DNA of 64,000 nt from Flaviflagellibacter deserti (GCF_042652085.1 NZ_JBHSJF010000004.1:119819-183818), one strand, 5' to 3'; positions 1 through 9,892 are shown, counted from the stretch's first letter. A program made the numbers and translations. Notes: generated by a model not told the origin, from the letters alone.

Positions 1-139
1 ATTTTGCATGTCTGCGCTGGGCGGAAAGCCGACTACTGGGACGGTGGTACGACCGCTGGATGGCAGAACCGTCGCGAAAGAACACCCGCTCTAAAAGGCG
101 CCTGATTGGGACAAGGGCAAGGGAAGCATTCTGTCCGTG

Positions 140-2854
140 TCACGCTCGACTTTCGAGCACCGATCGTACCTTGTGCGCGAGCTGATCGATCGTGAACGGC
201 TTGCCAATCAGGTTCACGTCGGCATCCAGAACTCCGTTATGAACCACCGCATTGCGCGTATAGCCGGTGGTGAACAGCACCTTGAGATGCGGGCGGCGCC
301 TGCGGGCCTCGTCGGCCAGCTCCCGACCGTTCACGTCAGGCATGACGATGTCAGTGAACAGCAAGACTATGTCGGCCCGTGTCTCCAAGATGCGGAGCGC
401 TTTGGTCGCGCTTTCGACCTCGATCACCTGGTATCCGAGCTCATTCAAGGCCTCGACGGTGTAGCGCCTGACGGCCTCTTCGTCCTCCACGACGAGAATG
501 ACCTCGGCCTCATCGCCTAAGGGCACGTCGGGCGCCTGGCCCTCGCTTTTGCTCAGTTCCGCAGGGGCCATTAGGCGGGGGAGGTAGAGCTTCACCGTGG
601 TGCCCGCACCGGGCTCCGAGTAAATCGCTATATGCCCGCCCGACTGCTTCACAAAGCCGTAGACTTGGCTGAGGCCCAGGCCCGTCCCCTTGCCGACCTC
701 CTTGGTCGTGAAGAAGGGATCGAACGCCTTGGCGATCACCTCGGGCGGCATGCCGCTGCCGATGTCGGAAACCGCGATCATCACATACTGGCCCGCTTCC
801 AGCCCGATGTGATTCGAGACGTACTTTTCGTCGAGGTGGCAACATTGCGTCTCGATGGTCAGCTTGCCTCCCCCCGGCATCGCGTCGCGGGCATTAACCG
901 CCAGGTTCAGAATCGCACTCTCCAGTTGGTTCGGATCAACGTGGGTCGGCCACAATCCCGCGGCGAGCACGGTCTCCAGCTTAATGCTGGCGCCGAGGGA
1001 ATGCCGCAGCAGGTCGGACATCCCAGCGACGAGCTTATTCGCATTGACGTTCTCCGGGGCGAGCGGCTGCTGGCGGGAGAATGCGAGCAGTCGTTGAGTT
1101 AACGTGGCGGCGCGCTGCGCGCCGTCCCGAGCGGCACCGAGATAACGGGCGAGGCGGGGGTCCTCGGGCGAGAGGCGGCGGCCGAGCAGCTCCAGCGATC
1201 CGAGGATCACCGCCAGCATATTGTTGAAGTCGTGCGCAATGCCGCCGGTCAACTGGCCGACGGCCTCCATCTTCTGTGCCTGGCGCAGAGCCTCGTTGGC
1301 TGTAGCCAGCTCCTGCGTGCGCTCCTCGACTCGCTGCTCAAGAAGCGACTGTGCCCGCTCGGCGGCCTGGAACAGCCGTGCATTATCGATGGCTATCGCC
1401 GCCTGTCCCGCAAGCCCGCTCATCACCCGCTCCGCTCGCTCGTCGAAGATGTTTGGCTCGGGGTGGCCGAAGAACAAGCCTCCGATGACCTCTCCAGAAC
1501 GGGAGACGACGGGAACAGCGAGGTAGCTGCGGACCGGCAAGTGACCCTCGGGCATGCCGGAATGCGGCGCATTTTTTCCATAGCGTGGGTCGGCGGTTAC
1601 ATCATCGGAGCGGATGATCCCTTCGCCCTTGAAGGTCGGTGCGAAGATGGGCGTCGCACGCGGCATGCCGAAGCGCTCGAAATCGGAAATCTCGGCACCC
1701 GACAGCGAGTAGAGCAGCAGCCGCTCGCCTTGGTCCGTCTCGACATTGTAGAAAAACGCTCCGAATTTAGCGCCCGATAGCGTAACTCCTGCGTCGACCA
1801 CCAATTGCACCACGCGGGAGAGGTCCAACTCGGCCGCGATGCGCGATCCGGTCTCATTGAGAATTTCCAGCGCCTGGCGCTCTGTCGCGAGATCGGCGAC
1901 CGTGGCCCTGAGCGCTTCCTGCGCGGCTTTCTCAGCGCTGATATCCCGTGCCTCGATGATCGTGCCGATTGTTCGTGAGGCCTCGTCCTCGATCGGGCTG
2001 GCGGTGTAGGCCACGGGATAGAAGTGGCCAGCCTTGTGCACAAACACTTCCTCGCCGCTCATATTCCGGTGTTCCGGAAAGGCGCGATCAATGGGGCAAT
2101 CCTCTAGCGGGAACGGCGATCCGTCGGGGTGCTGGTGGTGGATGACGTCATGCAACGGCCGACCCTGCGTTTCGACCAGCGTATAACCGGTCAGTCGCTC
2201 AGCGGCTGCGTTCATGTAAGAGCAGTGCTGGCGGTCATCCATAACGAAGATCGACACCGACGCATTGTCGAGAACCGCCGCGAGTCGCCGTTCTGCCTCT
2301 TTGAGCCGGCCACGCTGCTCTTTGCCCAACTCTGCGAGGTCGCGAGCCTCGACAGCCACTTGCCGCGCCTGAAGCCGCAGCTGCATGTGCTCCATCACAA
2401 GCGCGGCAAGCTCTTCCAGCATGACGGTTTCGTCCGGGCCAATCTCGCGCGGTTCCCGGTCGATCACACAAAGAGTCCCGAGCCGATGCCCGTGAGTGGT
2501 TTTCAGCGGCGCAGCGGCATAGAACCGCAGGCCGAAATCACCGGCTACGAGCGGATTGGCGAGCGAGCGGGGATCGGTTCGGGCGTCGGTTACAACATAT
2601 GGCTCGTCACCCATGATCGCCGACGCACACAGCCCCGGCTCCCGGTCGATCTGCTCGACGTCGAGGCCGTGCTTGGCTTTGAACCAGATGCGGTCGTGAT
2701 CGACCAGGCTGACGATCGCGATCGGAACCCGCAGCAACCTAGCCGCAAGAGAGGCGATTCGATCGAATGCGCCGTCCGCCGGGGTGTCCAAGATGTCGTA
2801 AGAACGAAGCGCCGCAAGGCGGTCCTCCTCGGCAGCATCGTGCGTGTCAGACAA
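140..2854 (-). CDS. GAF-PAS-GAF hybrid sensor histidine kinase with C-terminal receiver
   Basis: Predicted soluble 904-aa hybrid kinase that would autophosphorylate on His and relay to its own receiver. Domains in order: GAF about residues 20-165, PAS about 188-310 (ERRLAAVLDNASVSIF), second GAF about 330-495, short coiled coil, HisKA with the H-box IAHDFNN near residue 540, HATPase with GxGTGLGLS, then a REC domain (about 780-900) with acidic VVEDEE, phospho-acceptor in LFTDIVMPD and Lys in IGKPF. No membrane segments are visible, so it should sense a cytoplasmic cue. The start used is a TTG preceded by a GGGGTGA-like site; a later start would cut into the first GAF. No cognate regulator lies beside it. 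Domain calls are firm; the signal is unknown. Confidence 0.93.
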   Translation of the reverse strand: MSDTHDAAEEDRLAALRSYDILDTPADGAFDRIASLAARLLRVPIAIVSLVDHDRIWFKAKHGLDVEQIDREPGLCASAIMGDEPYVVTDARTDPRSLANPLVAGDFGLRFYAAAPLKTTHGHRLGTLCVIDREPREIGPDETVMLEELAALVMEHMQLRLQARQVAVEARDLAELGKEQRGRLKEAERRLAAVLDNASVSIFVMDDRQHCSYMNAAAERLTGYTLVETQGRPLHDVIHHQHPDGSPFPLEDCPIDRAFPEHRNMSGEEVFVHKAGHFYPVAYTASPIEDEASRTIGTIIEARDISAEKAAQEALRATVADLATERQALEILNETGSRIAAELDLSRVVQLVVDAGVTLSGAKFGAFFYNVETDQGERLLLYSLSGAEISDFERFGMPRATPIFAPTFKGEGIIRSDDVTADPRYGKNAPHSGMPEGHLPVRSYLAVPVVSRSGEVIGGLFFGHPEPNIFDERAERVMSGLAGQAAIAIDNARLFQAAERAQSLLEQRVEERTQELATANEALRQAQKMEAVGQLTGGIAHDFNNMLAVILGSLELLGRRLSPEDPRLARYLGAARDGAQRAATLTQRLLAFSRQQPLAPENVNANKLVAGMSDLLRHSLGASIKLETVLAAGLWPTHVDPNQLESAILNLAVNARDAMPGGGKLTIETQCCHLDEKYVSNHIGLEAGQYVMIAVSDIGSGMPPEVIAKAFDPFFTTKEVGKGTGLGLSQVYGFVKQSGGHIAIYSEPGAGTTVKLYLPRLMAPAELSKSEGQAPDVPLGDEAEVILVVEDEEAVRRYTVEALNELGYQVIEVESATKALRILETRADIVLLFTDIVMPDVNGRELADEARRRRPHLKVLFTTGYTRNAVVHNGVLDADVNLIGKPFTIDQLAHKVRSVLESRA

Positions 2855-3617
2855 TAATCACCCCATGCAAAGACGCGCACATACTTCGCGAGCACCCTGA
2901 ACGTATAAGCCGTAGCAATGTTCCTTTTCGTGTAGCGGACCGGACCTCACCAGATACCGCTGTCTTAGTCGGGCACACGCAACTCCGGAACAAGATCAAG
3001 CCTGCTACACTCGTCCGCCTCAGCCAAATCAAGCTGAGCGTCGAGGCGGTAACCGAGATGGACAGGTGGTGAACGTCGACGGCCTGTCTACTCGGGACGC
3101 CTCGAGAGTGGCTCGCCGCTCACGCCATCCCCTAATTATCTTGACCGCCCTCGCATCCTGAGCCGTTGCTACGCGTCAGAAGTCGGCGTGTCAGCTCTGA
3201 CAATCGACCGATTTTCGGTCAGCGCTGGCGAAACATCCACTCGCCATTGGGGAAAAGCGACTTCAGGTCCTAAAACACGTCCGGAATTCTTATGTCGGGA
3301 AATCCCGTTCGTGAAAACGTACTTGCCGGTGGAATCACGACCTTTGATTTTGCGAATGACTTCTGAGAGGTTCCGAGCACACGCACCTAACGCAATGGTC
3401 GTTGCAACGCGACAGTTCGCGGAAACGTACGTTTCCTAGAGCCTCTTGGCTTTTCCGATTTCAGCGGTGTGGATTAGCCCAAGCACAACCGCCCTCCCCG
3501 ACCGCTGGCTCAAAAATCTACGTTTTCCCGAGTTCCAGTTTGCGGCCAGGAGCGGGCATCTCTTCTCTTCCAGGAAGCGGGCCGTCTCGTGGTCACCGGT
3601 GTGTTAGAACTGTTTGA
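2855..3617. other. Intergenic stretch without a recognisable gene
   Basis: About 760 bases between the hybrid kinase (which reads away to the left) and the 3' end of the LysR gene. Short open frames exist on both strands but none has a convincing ribosome site, family motif or consistent codon use. The left part must carry the kinase promoter. Confidence 0.5.
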
Positions 3618-4541
3618 TCAGGTCGCTGAGCGCGAGCCAGCAGCGCGGCAGCCTAGACGTGCCCGGAGCCGTGGGGCGCTCCAGTCCAGAAAGGCTCGGA
3701 CTTTGCGGAGCCGCAGGCTGGCCGGGGGACAAACGAGGCTCACTGGCAGCGGTTCGGGCTCGAAGTTCTCGAGAATCGAAACCAGCGTTCCTGAGCGCAA
3801 CTCTTGTTCGATCTGGTAAGACAACAGGCGCACGACACCTAGACCCGCGACAGCGGCGGTGATCGCGGACTCAGTGGAATTGACGGCTAGGCGTTGGCGA
3901 GGATCGGCTGTCCAGAAGGGATTGTCGCCGCGGTAGCGCCACTCCGGCGCGTTCTTGAACCCTCTGAAAGTGATGCCGTCATGTTCAGATAGTTCATCCG
4001 GGGTCATGGGCGTCCCGCGCTCAGAAAGGTAGGCCGGGCTGGCGCAGGCGACCCGTCGCACTTCGCCTACTTTCGTCGCACGAAGATCGCTGTCGACGAG
4101 GTGCCCGATGCGGACGGCGACGTCGACTTGCTCCTCAACCATGTTCACCTGGCGATCGTTGAGGTGCAGCCTCAAGTCGATATCCCGCTGCTCCTTCAAG
4201 AAGTCGATCGCGATCGGCAGAAGGTGCGTTCGGCCGAACACATACGATGCGGTCACGTCGAGTTCGCCACGTGGCGTACTGCATTCGTCCGCCGCATCGC
4301 GCTCGGCCCTCTCGACCTGCTCCAGAATGCGCCTCGCCGCCTCAACATAGACGCTGCCGGCGTCGGTAAGTTGGATGCGGCGGCTCGTGCGCACCAGAAG
4401 CTGCGTGCGCAGATGCTTCTCCAGCTCCGCGACCTTTCGGCTAACGGTCGGAAGCGGCGTACGCAGCCGCCGCGACGCGCCGGACAAACTACCTTCCTCC
4501 ACGACGGCGAGCAGTATCGCCATCCCCTCGAAACGATCCAT
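3618..4541 (-). CDS. LysR-family transcriptional regulator
   Basis: 307-aa LysR-type regulator: N-terminal winged HTH (about residues 1-60, with LSGASRRLRTPLPTVSRKVA as the recognition region) and a substrate-binding-like effector domain (about 90-295). It is divergent from the exported MBL-fold hydrolase gene, with 134 bp between the two starts, the usual arrangement for a LysR regulator and its target. It most resembles the CrgA/DmlR-like subgroup that regulates small-molecule or redox-stress genes; the inducer cannot be told. The C-terminal tail (RLGCRAAGSRSAT) is unlikely to be part of the fold. Confidence 0.93.
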   Translation of the reverse strand: MDRFEGMAILLAVVEEGSLSGASRRLRTPLPTVSRKVAELEKHLRTQLLVRTSRRIQLTDAGSVYVEAARRILEQVERAERDAADECSTPRGELDVTASYVFGRTHLLPIAIDFLKEQRDIDLRLHLNDRQVNMVEEQVDVAVRIGHLVDSDLRATKVGEVRRVACASPAYLSERGTPMTPDELSEHDGITFRGFKNAPEWRYRGDNPFWTADPRQRLAVNSTESAITAAVAGLGVVRLLSYQIEQELRSGTLVSILENFEPEPLPVSLVCPPASLRLRKVRAFLDWSAPRLRARLGCRAAGSRSAT

Positions 4542-4675
4542 CTTGCATTCCGCTAATCGAGAGGAAGCATCTAAAGAGCGCAGGATATTGCTGCACCGGG
4601 GCAGGGTCTAGCTTGCGGCCGGTCGCCGGGCGCCGACTGGTACGAGCGTGTTCGGTGTCGCTATTGGAGCTGTCC

Positions 4676-5641
4676 ATGACTATCACGATTTCCCGCCGGG
4701 CTCTCACACTGGGGCTTTCCGGCACGGCACTCGGTGCCTTGGCAGAGACGAACGCTGCCCACGCCGCGGGCTCACCGTCGCCGACCAGCGTCACGCCCCT
4801 CGCTCAGATCAGCATCGGCCGCTTCAGGGTGACGGCGCTGACGGACGGCTATGCGGATATGCCCTACAACTACTTTCCGGGGCGAACGTCCGAGCAGGTG
4901 GAGGCCGCCGCCAAGGCGGAGTCCACGGCGCGACCAAGCGGCGTCCGGTTCTTGTTCAATCAGTATCTCGTCGAGGACGGATCAAGGCGTGTTCTGATTG
5001 ACGCTGGACCCGCCGGAACGCTGGGAAAAACCGGCCGCCTCCTCGAGGCGCTCGCCGCTCTTGGCTTGCAGCCGAACCAGATCGACGCGGTGATCGTGAC
5101 CCACATGCATCAAGATCACATGGGCGGCCTCGTCGAAGGAGGGAAGCGCCGCTTCCCGAATGCGGAAGTCTACGTTGACCGCCGCGACATCGCTTACTGG
5201 ACCGATCCCGCAAAGCAGGCCGGCGCGCCCGATTACCTTCAGACCAGCTTTCGCTTGGCGTCCGACCTAGTTCGTCTTTATCCCAAGCTCCAGGCGACGG
5301 AAGGCGACCACGAAATAGCGCGCGGCATCTCGCTCGTGGACCTGACCGGCCACACGCCCGGTCATATCGGTGTGCGGATCGAGGACGGTTCGCAAAGCCT
5401 GATCATGGTCTCGGACATGCTCTTCCCGGTGGTTCACCCGGACATGGGGACGGACGTGAACTTCCTCTTCGAACAAGATCGGCCGGCCGCCCAGGCGATG
5501 CGAGACCGTTTTTTTCCGCGGGCCGCCGAGGAAGGCGCCCTCATTGCTGCGACTCACATGCCGTTCCCCGGGCTTGGCCGGATCGTCGCCGATAATGGGC
5601 GGCTAGGCTGGTCTGTGGCAGATTGGGCGTATCAAGACTAG
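4676..5641 (+). CDS. Tat-exported MBL-fold metallo-hydrolase
   Basis: Metallo-beta-lactamase-fold hydrolase, 321 aa. The N-terminus has a twin-arginine motif (SRRALTLGL, Arg7-Arg8), a hydrophobic stretch and an Ala-rich cleavage region (AHAAG), so it is probably exported folded to the periplasm. Metal ligands are visible: THMHQDHMGG near residues 142-151, GHTPGH further on, and the Asp in VSDML plus a late His (ATHMPFPG). The start is ATG 4676, seven bases after GGAG; an in-frame TTG at 4613 would add 21 residues in front of the Tat signal and is rejected. It is divergent from the LysR gene. This subfamily includes quorum-quenching lactonases and uncharacterised hydrolases; the substrate is unknown. 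Confidence 0.9.
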   Translation: MTITISRRALTLGLSGTALGALAETNAAHAAGSPSPTSVTPLAQISIGRFRVTALTDGYADMPYNYFPGRTSEQVEAAAKAESTARPSGVRFLFNQYLVEDGSRRVLIDAGPAGTLGKTGRLLEALAALGLQPNQIDAVIVTHMHQDHMGGLVEGGKRRFPNAEVYVDRRDIAYWTDPAKQAGAPDYLQTSFRLASDLVRLYPKLQATEGDHEIARGISLVDLTGHTPGHIGVRIEDGSQSLIMVSDMLFPVVHPDMGTDVNFLFEQDRPAAQAMRDRFFPRAAEEGALIAATHMPFPGLGRIVADNGRLGWSVADWAYQD

Positions 5642-5795
5642 CTCGGAAGGATCCAGTCCGAGATTGCCGCCTGGCGGGGTACCTTGGCCGGCGCTAGATG
5701 GGAGGAACTGCGAGGACGGGGGCTCGTTCGCTGGGATCCTCCCTCCAAGTGGCTGGCAGCGCCCGCGTCGGCCCTGCCTCGACCGTCTAAAGCAA

Positions 5796-5827
5796 GCCTT
5801 CTCTCAAGGGATCGCCTGAGAGAAGGC
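5796..5827. repeat. Perfect 11-bp inverted repeat (hairpin)
   Basis: GCCTTCTCTCA and its exact reverse complement TGAGAGAAGGC are separated by 10 bases, about 155 bases after the MBL hydrolase stop. There is no U-tract after it, so it may be a transcription-end or RNA-stability hairpin rather than a classical terminator. The rest of 5642-6043 shows no gene. Confidence 0.6.
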
Positions 5828-6043
5828 CCGCGTAGAAGGTCGGAAGGCTCGAGAGGTCATCCTGCGGCCCGCCGCAGGCGAAGTTGGGCGGCAGCCCGAA
5901 CCAGACGTTCCGCAGAGCGCCACGAGCTGACGTTCGGCTGCGCGCCAAGAGCGGACGTGCCTCGCCGGGCGTCGGAGTATCCTTCATTCAGGGCACCGAT
6001 GCTGGCGCGTGAGATCAGCGGAGGGTAGTTTCAGCCTGAACTG

Positions 6044-7645
6044 ATGACCGATGTTCTGCTTCCTTCCGAGACTGCGACTAACGCCGACCGTCTGGTTTCA
6101 TCGACCCGTCCCGGCCGTGGGCAGCTCCGCATGGCCGCCGCCGTCTCGGCTGTCCTGCTTCTCGCGTTTGTGTCCACTGTTCCGTTCGCCGGCATTCCAC
6201 TGCCGGGCACGGAAGCGTTCCTGCCAGCATATGCGGCTGCGGTGATGGTAAGCGATCTTGTCACCGCGGCGCTTCTCGTCTCGATGTTCGTTGCGGGCGG
6301 CTCGCTCGGGCTGCTCCTGCTCTCGATCTGTTATCTCTTCGCTGGCGTCACTGCGATCCCCTGGGCTCTGACCTTTCCTGGTGTTTTCGCCCCGTCCGGG
6401 CTACTCGGCGCTGGTCTTCAGACTACGGCATATATCGCCGCCATCCGGCGCTTGGCTTTCCCGCTGTTTGTGATCGCCTATGCCCTGTTCAAGGACCGCT
6501 GCGTGGCAGGCGGCCACGCCCGTTCGGTCGTCTGGTCCGTGGCGCTGACGACAGCGGCGGTCATCGCGTTGACCTCGCTCATCATCGCATCCGATAACGC
6601 CATGCCAAAGCTCATGCTCGACGAACGCAGCGTGACCAGCCTCTGGAGCTATGTCTCCGAGGCGGGCACCCTCGCCCATATCCTCGCGATCATCGTGCTA
6701 TGGAGACGCTTCCGTTCAACACTGGATCTGTGGCTGCTGATAGTGCTCGGCACTATGCTGCTCGAGTTCGTGATGTTGACCTATATCAGCGGAGGTCGGC
6801 TGAGCCTCGGATGGTGGGCCGGACGGGTGTACGGTTTGGCGGCGGCCACCTTGGTAATGCTCATCCTGCTCCTGGAAACCAGCGTCCTGCATAGCAGGCT
6901 GATCAGATCGGTTTCGATCGAGAAGCGCGCCCGCGACGCACGCCTGCTGACGATGGAAGCGCTGTCGGCCTCCATCGCTCACGAGGTCAATCAACCGATT
7001 TCCAGCATGGTCACCAACGCCAACGCCTGCATCCGCTGGCTCGATCGAGAGTCGCCGGAACTCGAACGTGCCCGGAGCACGCTCGGGCGGATCGTCGCCG
7101 ACGGGCATCGGGTCGGCGCCATCATCGAGGGTATCCGGGCGATGTTCCGCGAAGAGCGAGGACCACGTGAGTCAGTCGATATCAATCGACTCATTCAGGA
7201 CGCTGTGCGGGATCTTGGGCTGGAAGCCCGGCTAAACGGAGTCGATATCTCTCTTACGCTTGACCCAGCACTGCCACGCGTCAATGCCAATGTCATTCAG
7301 CTACGTCAGGTGATCGACAACCTAGTTGCCAACGCGATCGAAGCGATGGATGGGAAGGGCGAGTGCGTGGTTCGCATCTCCACCGCCGGCCATCCCGATG
7401 AGGTCACCGTCCTAGTCGAGGACACCGGTATTGGCATTCCGGAGGATGTCGATCGGCTGTTCGATCCCTTTGTGACCACGAAGATGGGGGGACTCGGAAT
7501 GGGCCTGATGATCTGCCGCTCGATCGTCGAAGCCCATGGAGGTCAATTGTCCGTACACAACAACGTGCCGAAAGGAGCGGTTTTCCGTTTCTCTCTTCCG
7601 ACCTACCATCTGTCTGATAGCCGCGACGGAGAGAGCGTCCGATGA
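6044..7645 (+). CDS. MASE4-domain membrane sensor histidine kinase
   Basis: 533-aa histidine kinase. The first about 285 residues form a multi-helix membrane module with the MASE4 signature (FAGIPLPGTEAFLPAY). A HisKA domain follows with H-box ASIAHEVNQPISS (His near residue 313) and an HATPase with N-box DNLVANAIEAM, G1 DTGIGIP and G2 GLGMGLMIC. There is no PAS domain, so signal perception is presumably through the membrane domain. The stop overlaps the next gene (ATGA at 7642), indicating translational coupling to its FixJ-type partner. Known for the family: MASE4 kinases of this layout pair with FixJ/NarL regulators. The ligand is unknown. Confidence 0.93.
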   Translation: MTDVLLPSETATNADRLVSSTRPGRGQLRMAAAVSAVLLLAFVSTVPFAGIPLPGTEAFLPAYAAAVMVSDLVTAALLVSMFVAGGSLGLLLLSICYLFAGVTAIPWALTFPGVFAPSGLLGAGLQTTAYIAAIRRLAFPLFVIAYALFKDRCVAGGHARSVVWSVALTTAAVIALTSLIIASDNAMPKLMLDERSVTSLWSYVSEAGTLAHILAIIVLWRRFRSTLDLWLLIVLGTMLLEFVMLTYISGGRLSLGWWAGRVYGLAAATLVMLILLLETSVLHSRLIRSVSIEKRARDARLLTMEALSASIAHEVNQPISSMVTNANACIRWLDRESPELERARSTLGRIVADGHRVGAIIEGIRAMFREERGPRESVDINRLIQDAVRDLGLEARLNGVDISLTLDPALPRVNANVIQLRQVIDNLVANAIEAMDGKGECVVRISTAGHPDEVTVLVEDTGIGIPEDVDRLFDPFVTTKMGGLGMGLMICRSIVEAHGGQLSVHNNVPKGAVFRFSLPTYHLSDSRDGESVR

Positions 7646-8262
7646 CTTCGGATGGGTCAATGGTGTTCATCGTCGATGACGATCCATCAGTAAGAGATTC
7701 CCTTCAGAACCTTTTGTGTTCCGTCGACCAAGCGGTCGAGGGTTTTGCCAGCCCGACCGAATTTCTGGAGGCCGAACGTCCAGACGTTCCTTCCTGTCTC
7801 GTCCTCGATGTCCGGCTACCCGGTCAGAGCGGCCTCGAATTTCACCGTCAGCTGACGCGATCGGGTATCCACCTGCCCATCGTTTTCATCACTGGCCATG
7901 GCGACGTACCGATGTCGGTTGCGGCGATGAAAGCGGGCGCGATCGAATTCCTCACCAAACCTTTCCGGGAGCAGGACCTCCTCGATGCGGTGCAGAAGGG
8001 CGTCGAACTGGACCGCCGGCGCCGCGCCGAACTTGCGACGTTGAAGGACATCCTCGACCGCTATGAGACCCTGACGCAGCGCGAGAAAGAGATCCTCACC
8101 TTCGTTACCGCTGGTCGCATCAACAAACAGGTCGCCGCCGATCTCGACGTAAGCGAGATAACTGTCAAAACCCATAGGGCTCAGATCATGCGCAAGATGA
8201 AGGCGGCTTCGTTGCCTGATCTCGTTCGCATGGCTGACAGAATAGCCGCCGATATCCCATAG
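7642..8262 (+). CDS. FixJ/NarL-type response regulator
   Basis: 206 aa: REC domain with acidic pocket VDDD (residues 11-14), phospho-Asp in LVLDVRLPG near residue 56, Thr in FITGHGDVP and Lys in LTKPF; then a LuxR-type HTH (LTQREKEILTFVTAGRINKQ ... SEITVKTHRAQIM). The gene starts inside the stop of the MASE4 kinase gene, so the two are almost surely a cognate pair. Probable targets are its own operon and the hydrolase/transport run that begins 640 bases downstream, but this is inference from position. Confidence 0.95.
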   Translation: MTSDGSMVFIVDDDPSVRDSLQNLLCSVDQAVEGFASPTEFLEAERPDVPSCLVLDVRLPGQSGLEFHRQLTRSGIHLPIVFITGHGDVPMSVAAMKAGAIEFLTKPFREQDLLDAVQKGVELDRRRRAELATLKDILDRYETLTQREKEILTFVTAGRINKQVAADLDVSEITVKTHRAQIMRKMKAASLPDLVRMADRIAADIP

Positions 8263-8388
8263 GCGGACGGGTTAGAGACCACGGTATAATTGCGGTCACC
8301 CTCCTCTATCCTCCATCGTCTGTCCAAGCGAAATCGCCCGCTCATGTTTGAGGGAGCGGCCGCCTTCGGACCAATCGGACATGGGGGA

Positions 8389-8784
8389 ATGCAGAACCGC
8401 CGAACGATCTCCATCGTCGATGACGATGACGCATCTCGAGAGGCCCTGGCGGGTCTGGTCAGAGCTCTCGGCTTCGAGGTCATGGAATTTCGCGACGCGT
8501 TCGAATTCCTCACGTCGGAGGATCGAATGTCGACGTCCTGTCTCATCACGGACTACCGGATGCCGCGCCTGTCCGGGGTTGAGCTTCACCGTCGTCTCGT
8601 GGACGAAGGCCTCACGATTCCTTCCGTCCTCGTCTCCGCCTACTCGGATCATGTCGCACGCGACAGGATTGGAGACGCCGGCATCGATTGGTTCCTGCCG
8701 AAGCCAGTCGATCCGAAGGAGTTACTCCGCTGCCTAGAAGCAGCCTGCGGACGCCGCAATTTTGGAAACGATGGATTTCAATAG
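8389..8784 (+). CDS. Stand-alone receiver-domain protein
   Basis: Single REC domain of about 131 aa with no output domain: acidic SIVDDDD, phospho-acceptor Asp in LITDYRMP, Ser in LVSAYSD and Lys in LPKPVDP. Such proteins act as phosphate sinks or allosteric partners of the upstream kinase. The start is uncertain: ATG 8389 gives the usual short lead-in to the first beta strand; an in-frame ATG at 8344 and a TTG at 8290 would add residues that do not fit the fold. It lies 126 bases after the FixJ-type regulator, on the same strand, and likely belongs to the same signalling unit. Confidence 0.88.
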   Translation: MQNRRTISIVDDDDASREALAGLVRALGFEVMEFRDAFEFLTSEDRMSTSCLITDYRMPRLSGVELHRRLVDEGLTIPSVLVSAYSDHVARDRIGDAGIDWFLPKPVDPKELLRCLEAACGRRNFGNDGFQ

Positions 8785-8902
8785 TTTCCACTTCGGAATT
8801 GGGAGGCCGAATTATCCCCTCCACCATCGAAGCGCGGATCGCTTCGATCCGCTTAGTCCCGGCTCCAACAGCCTTGAACACGATCAACGAGGGAATGGGA
8901 AA

Positions 8903-9559
8903 ATGTCTATCACTGCCACGCCGACCCCCGGCTCGAATCTCCTGAAGCCGGACGACCACGCGCTGATCCTGATCGACTTCCAGTCGCAGATGTCGTTTGC
9001 GACCAAGTCGATCGACGCGGTCAATCTCCGCAACAATGCCGCGCTGATCTCGCACGCGGCCAAGAGCTTCAACGTCCCGACCATCCTGACCACGGTCGCC
9101 GAGAAGAGCTTCTCCGGCCCGATGTTCAGCGAGATCACCGAAGCCTTTCCGGGTCAGAAGCTGCTCGACCGCACTTCGATGAACACCTGGGAAGACGCGG
9201 CCGTCATCGACGAGGTCAACCGGATCGGCAAGGAGCGGCTGGTGTTCGCCGGCCTTTGGACTTCGGTCTGCATTGTCGGCCCGACCCTGTCGGCGCTCGA
9301 TCAGGGCTTTGAGGCGTACGTCATCTCTGACGCATGCGGCGACGTCTCCGAGGAAGCGCATGAGCGCGCGATGGAGCGCATGATCCAGGCTGGTGTCCGC
9401 CCGATGACCTCGCTCCAGTACATGCTCGAACTGCAGCGCGACTGGGCTCGCACCGAGACCTACGAATCGACAACCGGTATCGCCAAGAAGTTCGGTGGCA
9501 GCTACGGCCTCGGCATCATCTACGCCAAGACGATGTTCGGCGCGTCCGAAGGTCACTGA
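8903..9559 (+). CDS. Isochorismatase-family (YcaC-like) cysteine hydrolase
   Basis: 218-aa cysteine hydrolase of the isochorismatase superfamily. The catalytic Asp is Asp25 (LILIDFQSQM) and the nucleophile is Cys123 in WTSVCIVG, followed by the characteristic DACGDVSEEAH region. The C-terminal RDWARTETY pattern points to the YcaC branch, members of which hydrolyse amides or remain unassigned. The start ATG 8903 follows GGGA; the longer frame to 8762 overlaps the receiver gene and is rejected. No signal peptide is seen, so it is cytoplasmic. It opens a same-strand run with XapX, amidohydrolase, DoxX, MFS and porin genes. Confidence 0.93.
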   Translation: MSITATPTPGSNLLKPDDHALILIDFQSQMSFATKSIDAVNLRNNAALISHAAKSFNVPTILTTVAEKSFSGPMFSEITEAFPGQKLLDRTSMNTWEDAAVIDEVNRIGKERLVFAGLWTSVCIVGPTLSALDQGFEAYVISDACGDVSEEAHERAMERMIQAGVRPMTSLQYMLELQRDWARTETYESTTGIAKKFGGSYGLGIIYAKTMFGASEGH

Positions 9560-9627
9560 GACCATTCCTCCGGTGCCGGCGAGCGGGTCCCCTCGCCACC
9601 GGCACGTTCCTCCAAGGAGGCTGCCTA

Positions 9628-9891
9628 ATGCGCGTTTATCTACTCTCCCTCGCGGCCGGCATCCTCGTCGGCGTCATCTACGGTCTTCTCAACGTCCGTT
9701 CGCCCGCGCCGCCGGTGGTGGCCCTGGTCGGACTGTTCGGCATCCTGCTCGGCGAGCAGATCGTGCCAATCGCTCGACAGGTGATGAACGGCGAGTCAGC
9801 GCTTGGCGCCTGCATCAGCAGAGAATGCCGAGAACACATTCTAGGCGCGCTACCAGGCCGACATTCGAGGACCGGCCAGGGGGATAGCTGA
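9628..9891 (+). CDS. XapX-domain small membrane protein
   Basis: 87 aa with two hydrophobic helices (LLSLAAGILVGVIYGLL and VVALVGLFGILLGEQIVPIA) matching the DUF1427/XapX family, named from Xanthobacter and often found near catabolic genes. The function is unknown. AAGGAGG lies 10 bases before ATG 9628, one of the strongest ribosome sites in the window. The tail (ISRECREHILG...) is hydrophilic. It lies between the hydrolase and the amidohydrolase gene, whose start is 1 base past this stop. Confidence 0.9.
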   Translation: MRVYLLSLAAGILVGVIYGLLNVRSPAPPVVALVGLFGILLGEQIVPIARQVMNGESALGACISRECREHILGALPGRHSRTGQGDS

Positions 9892-9892
9892 C

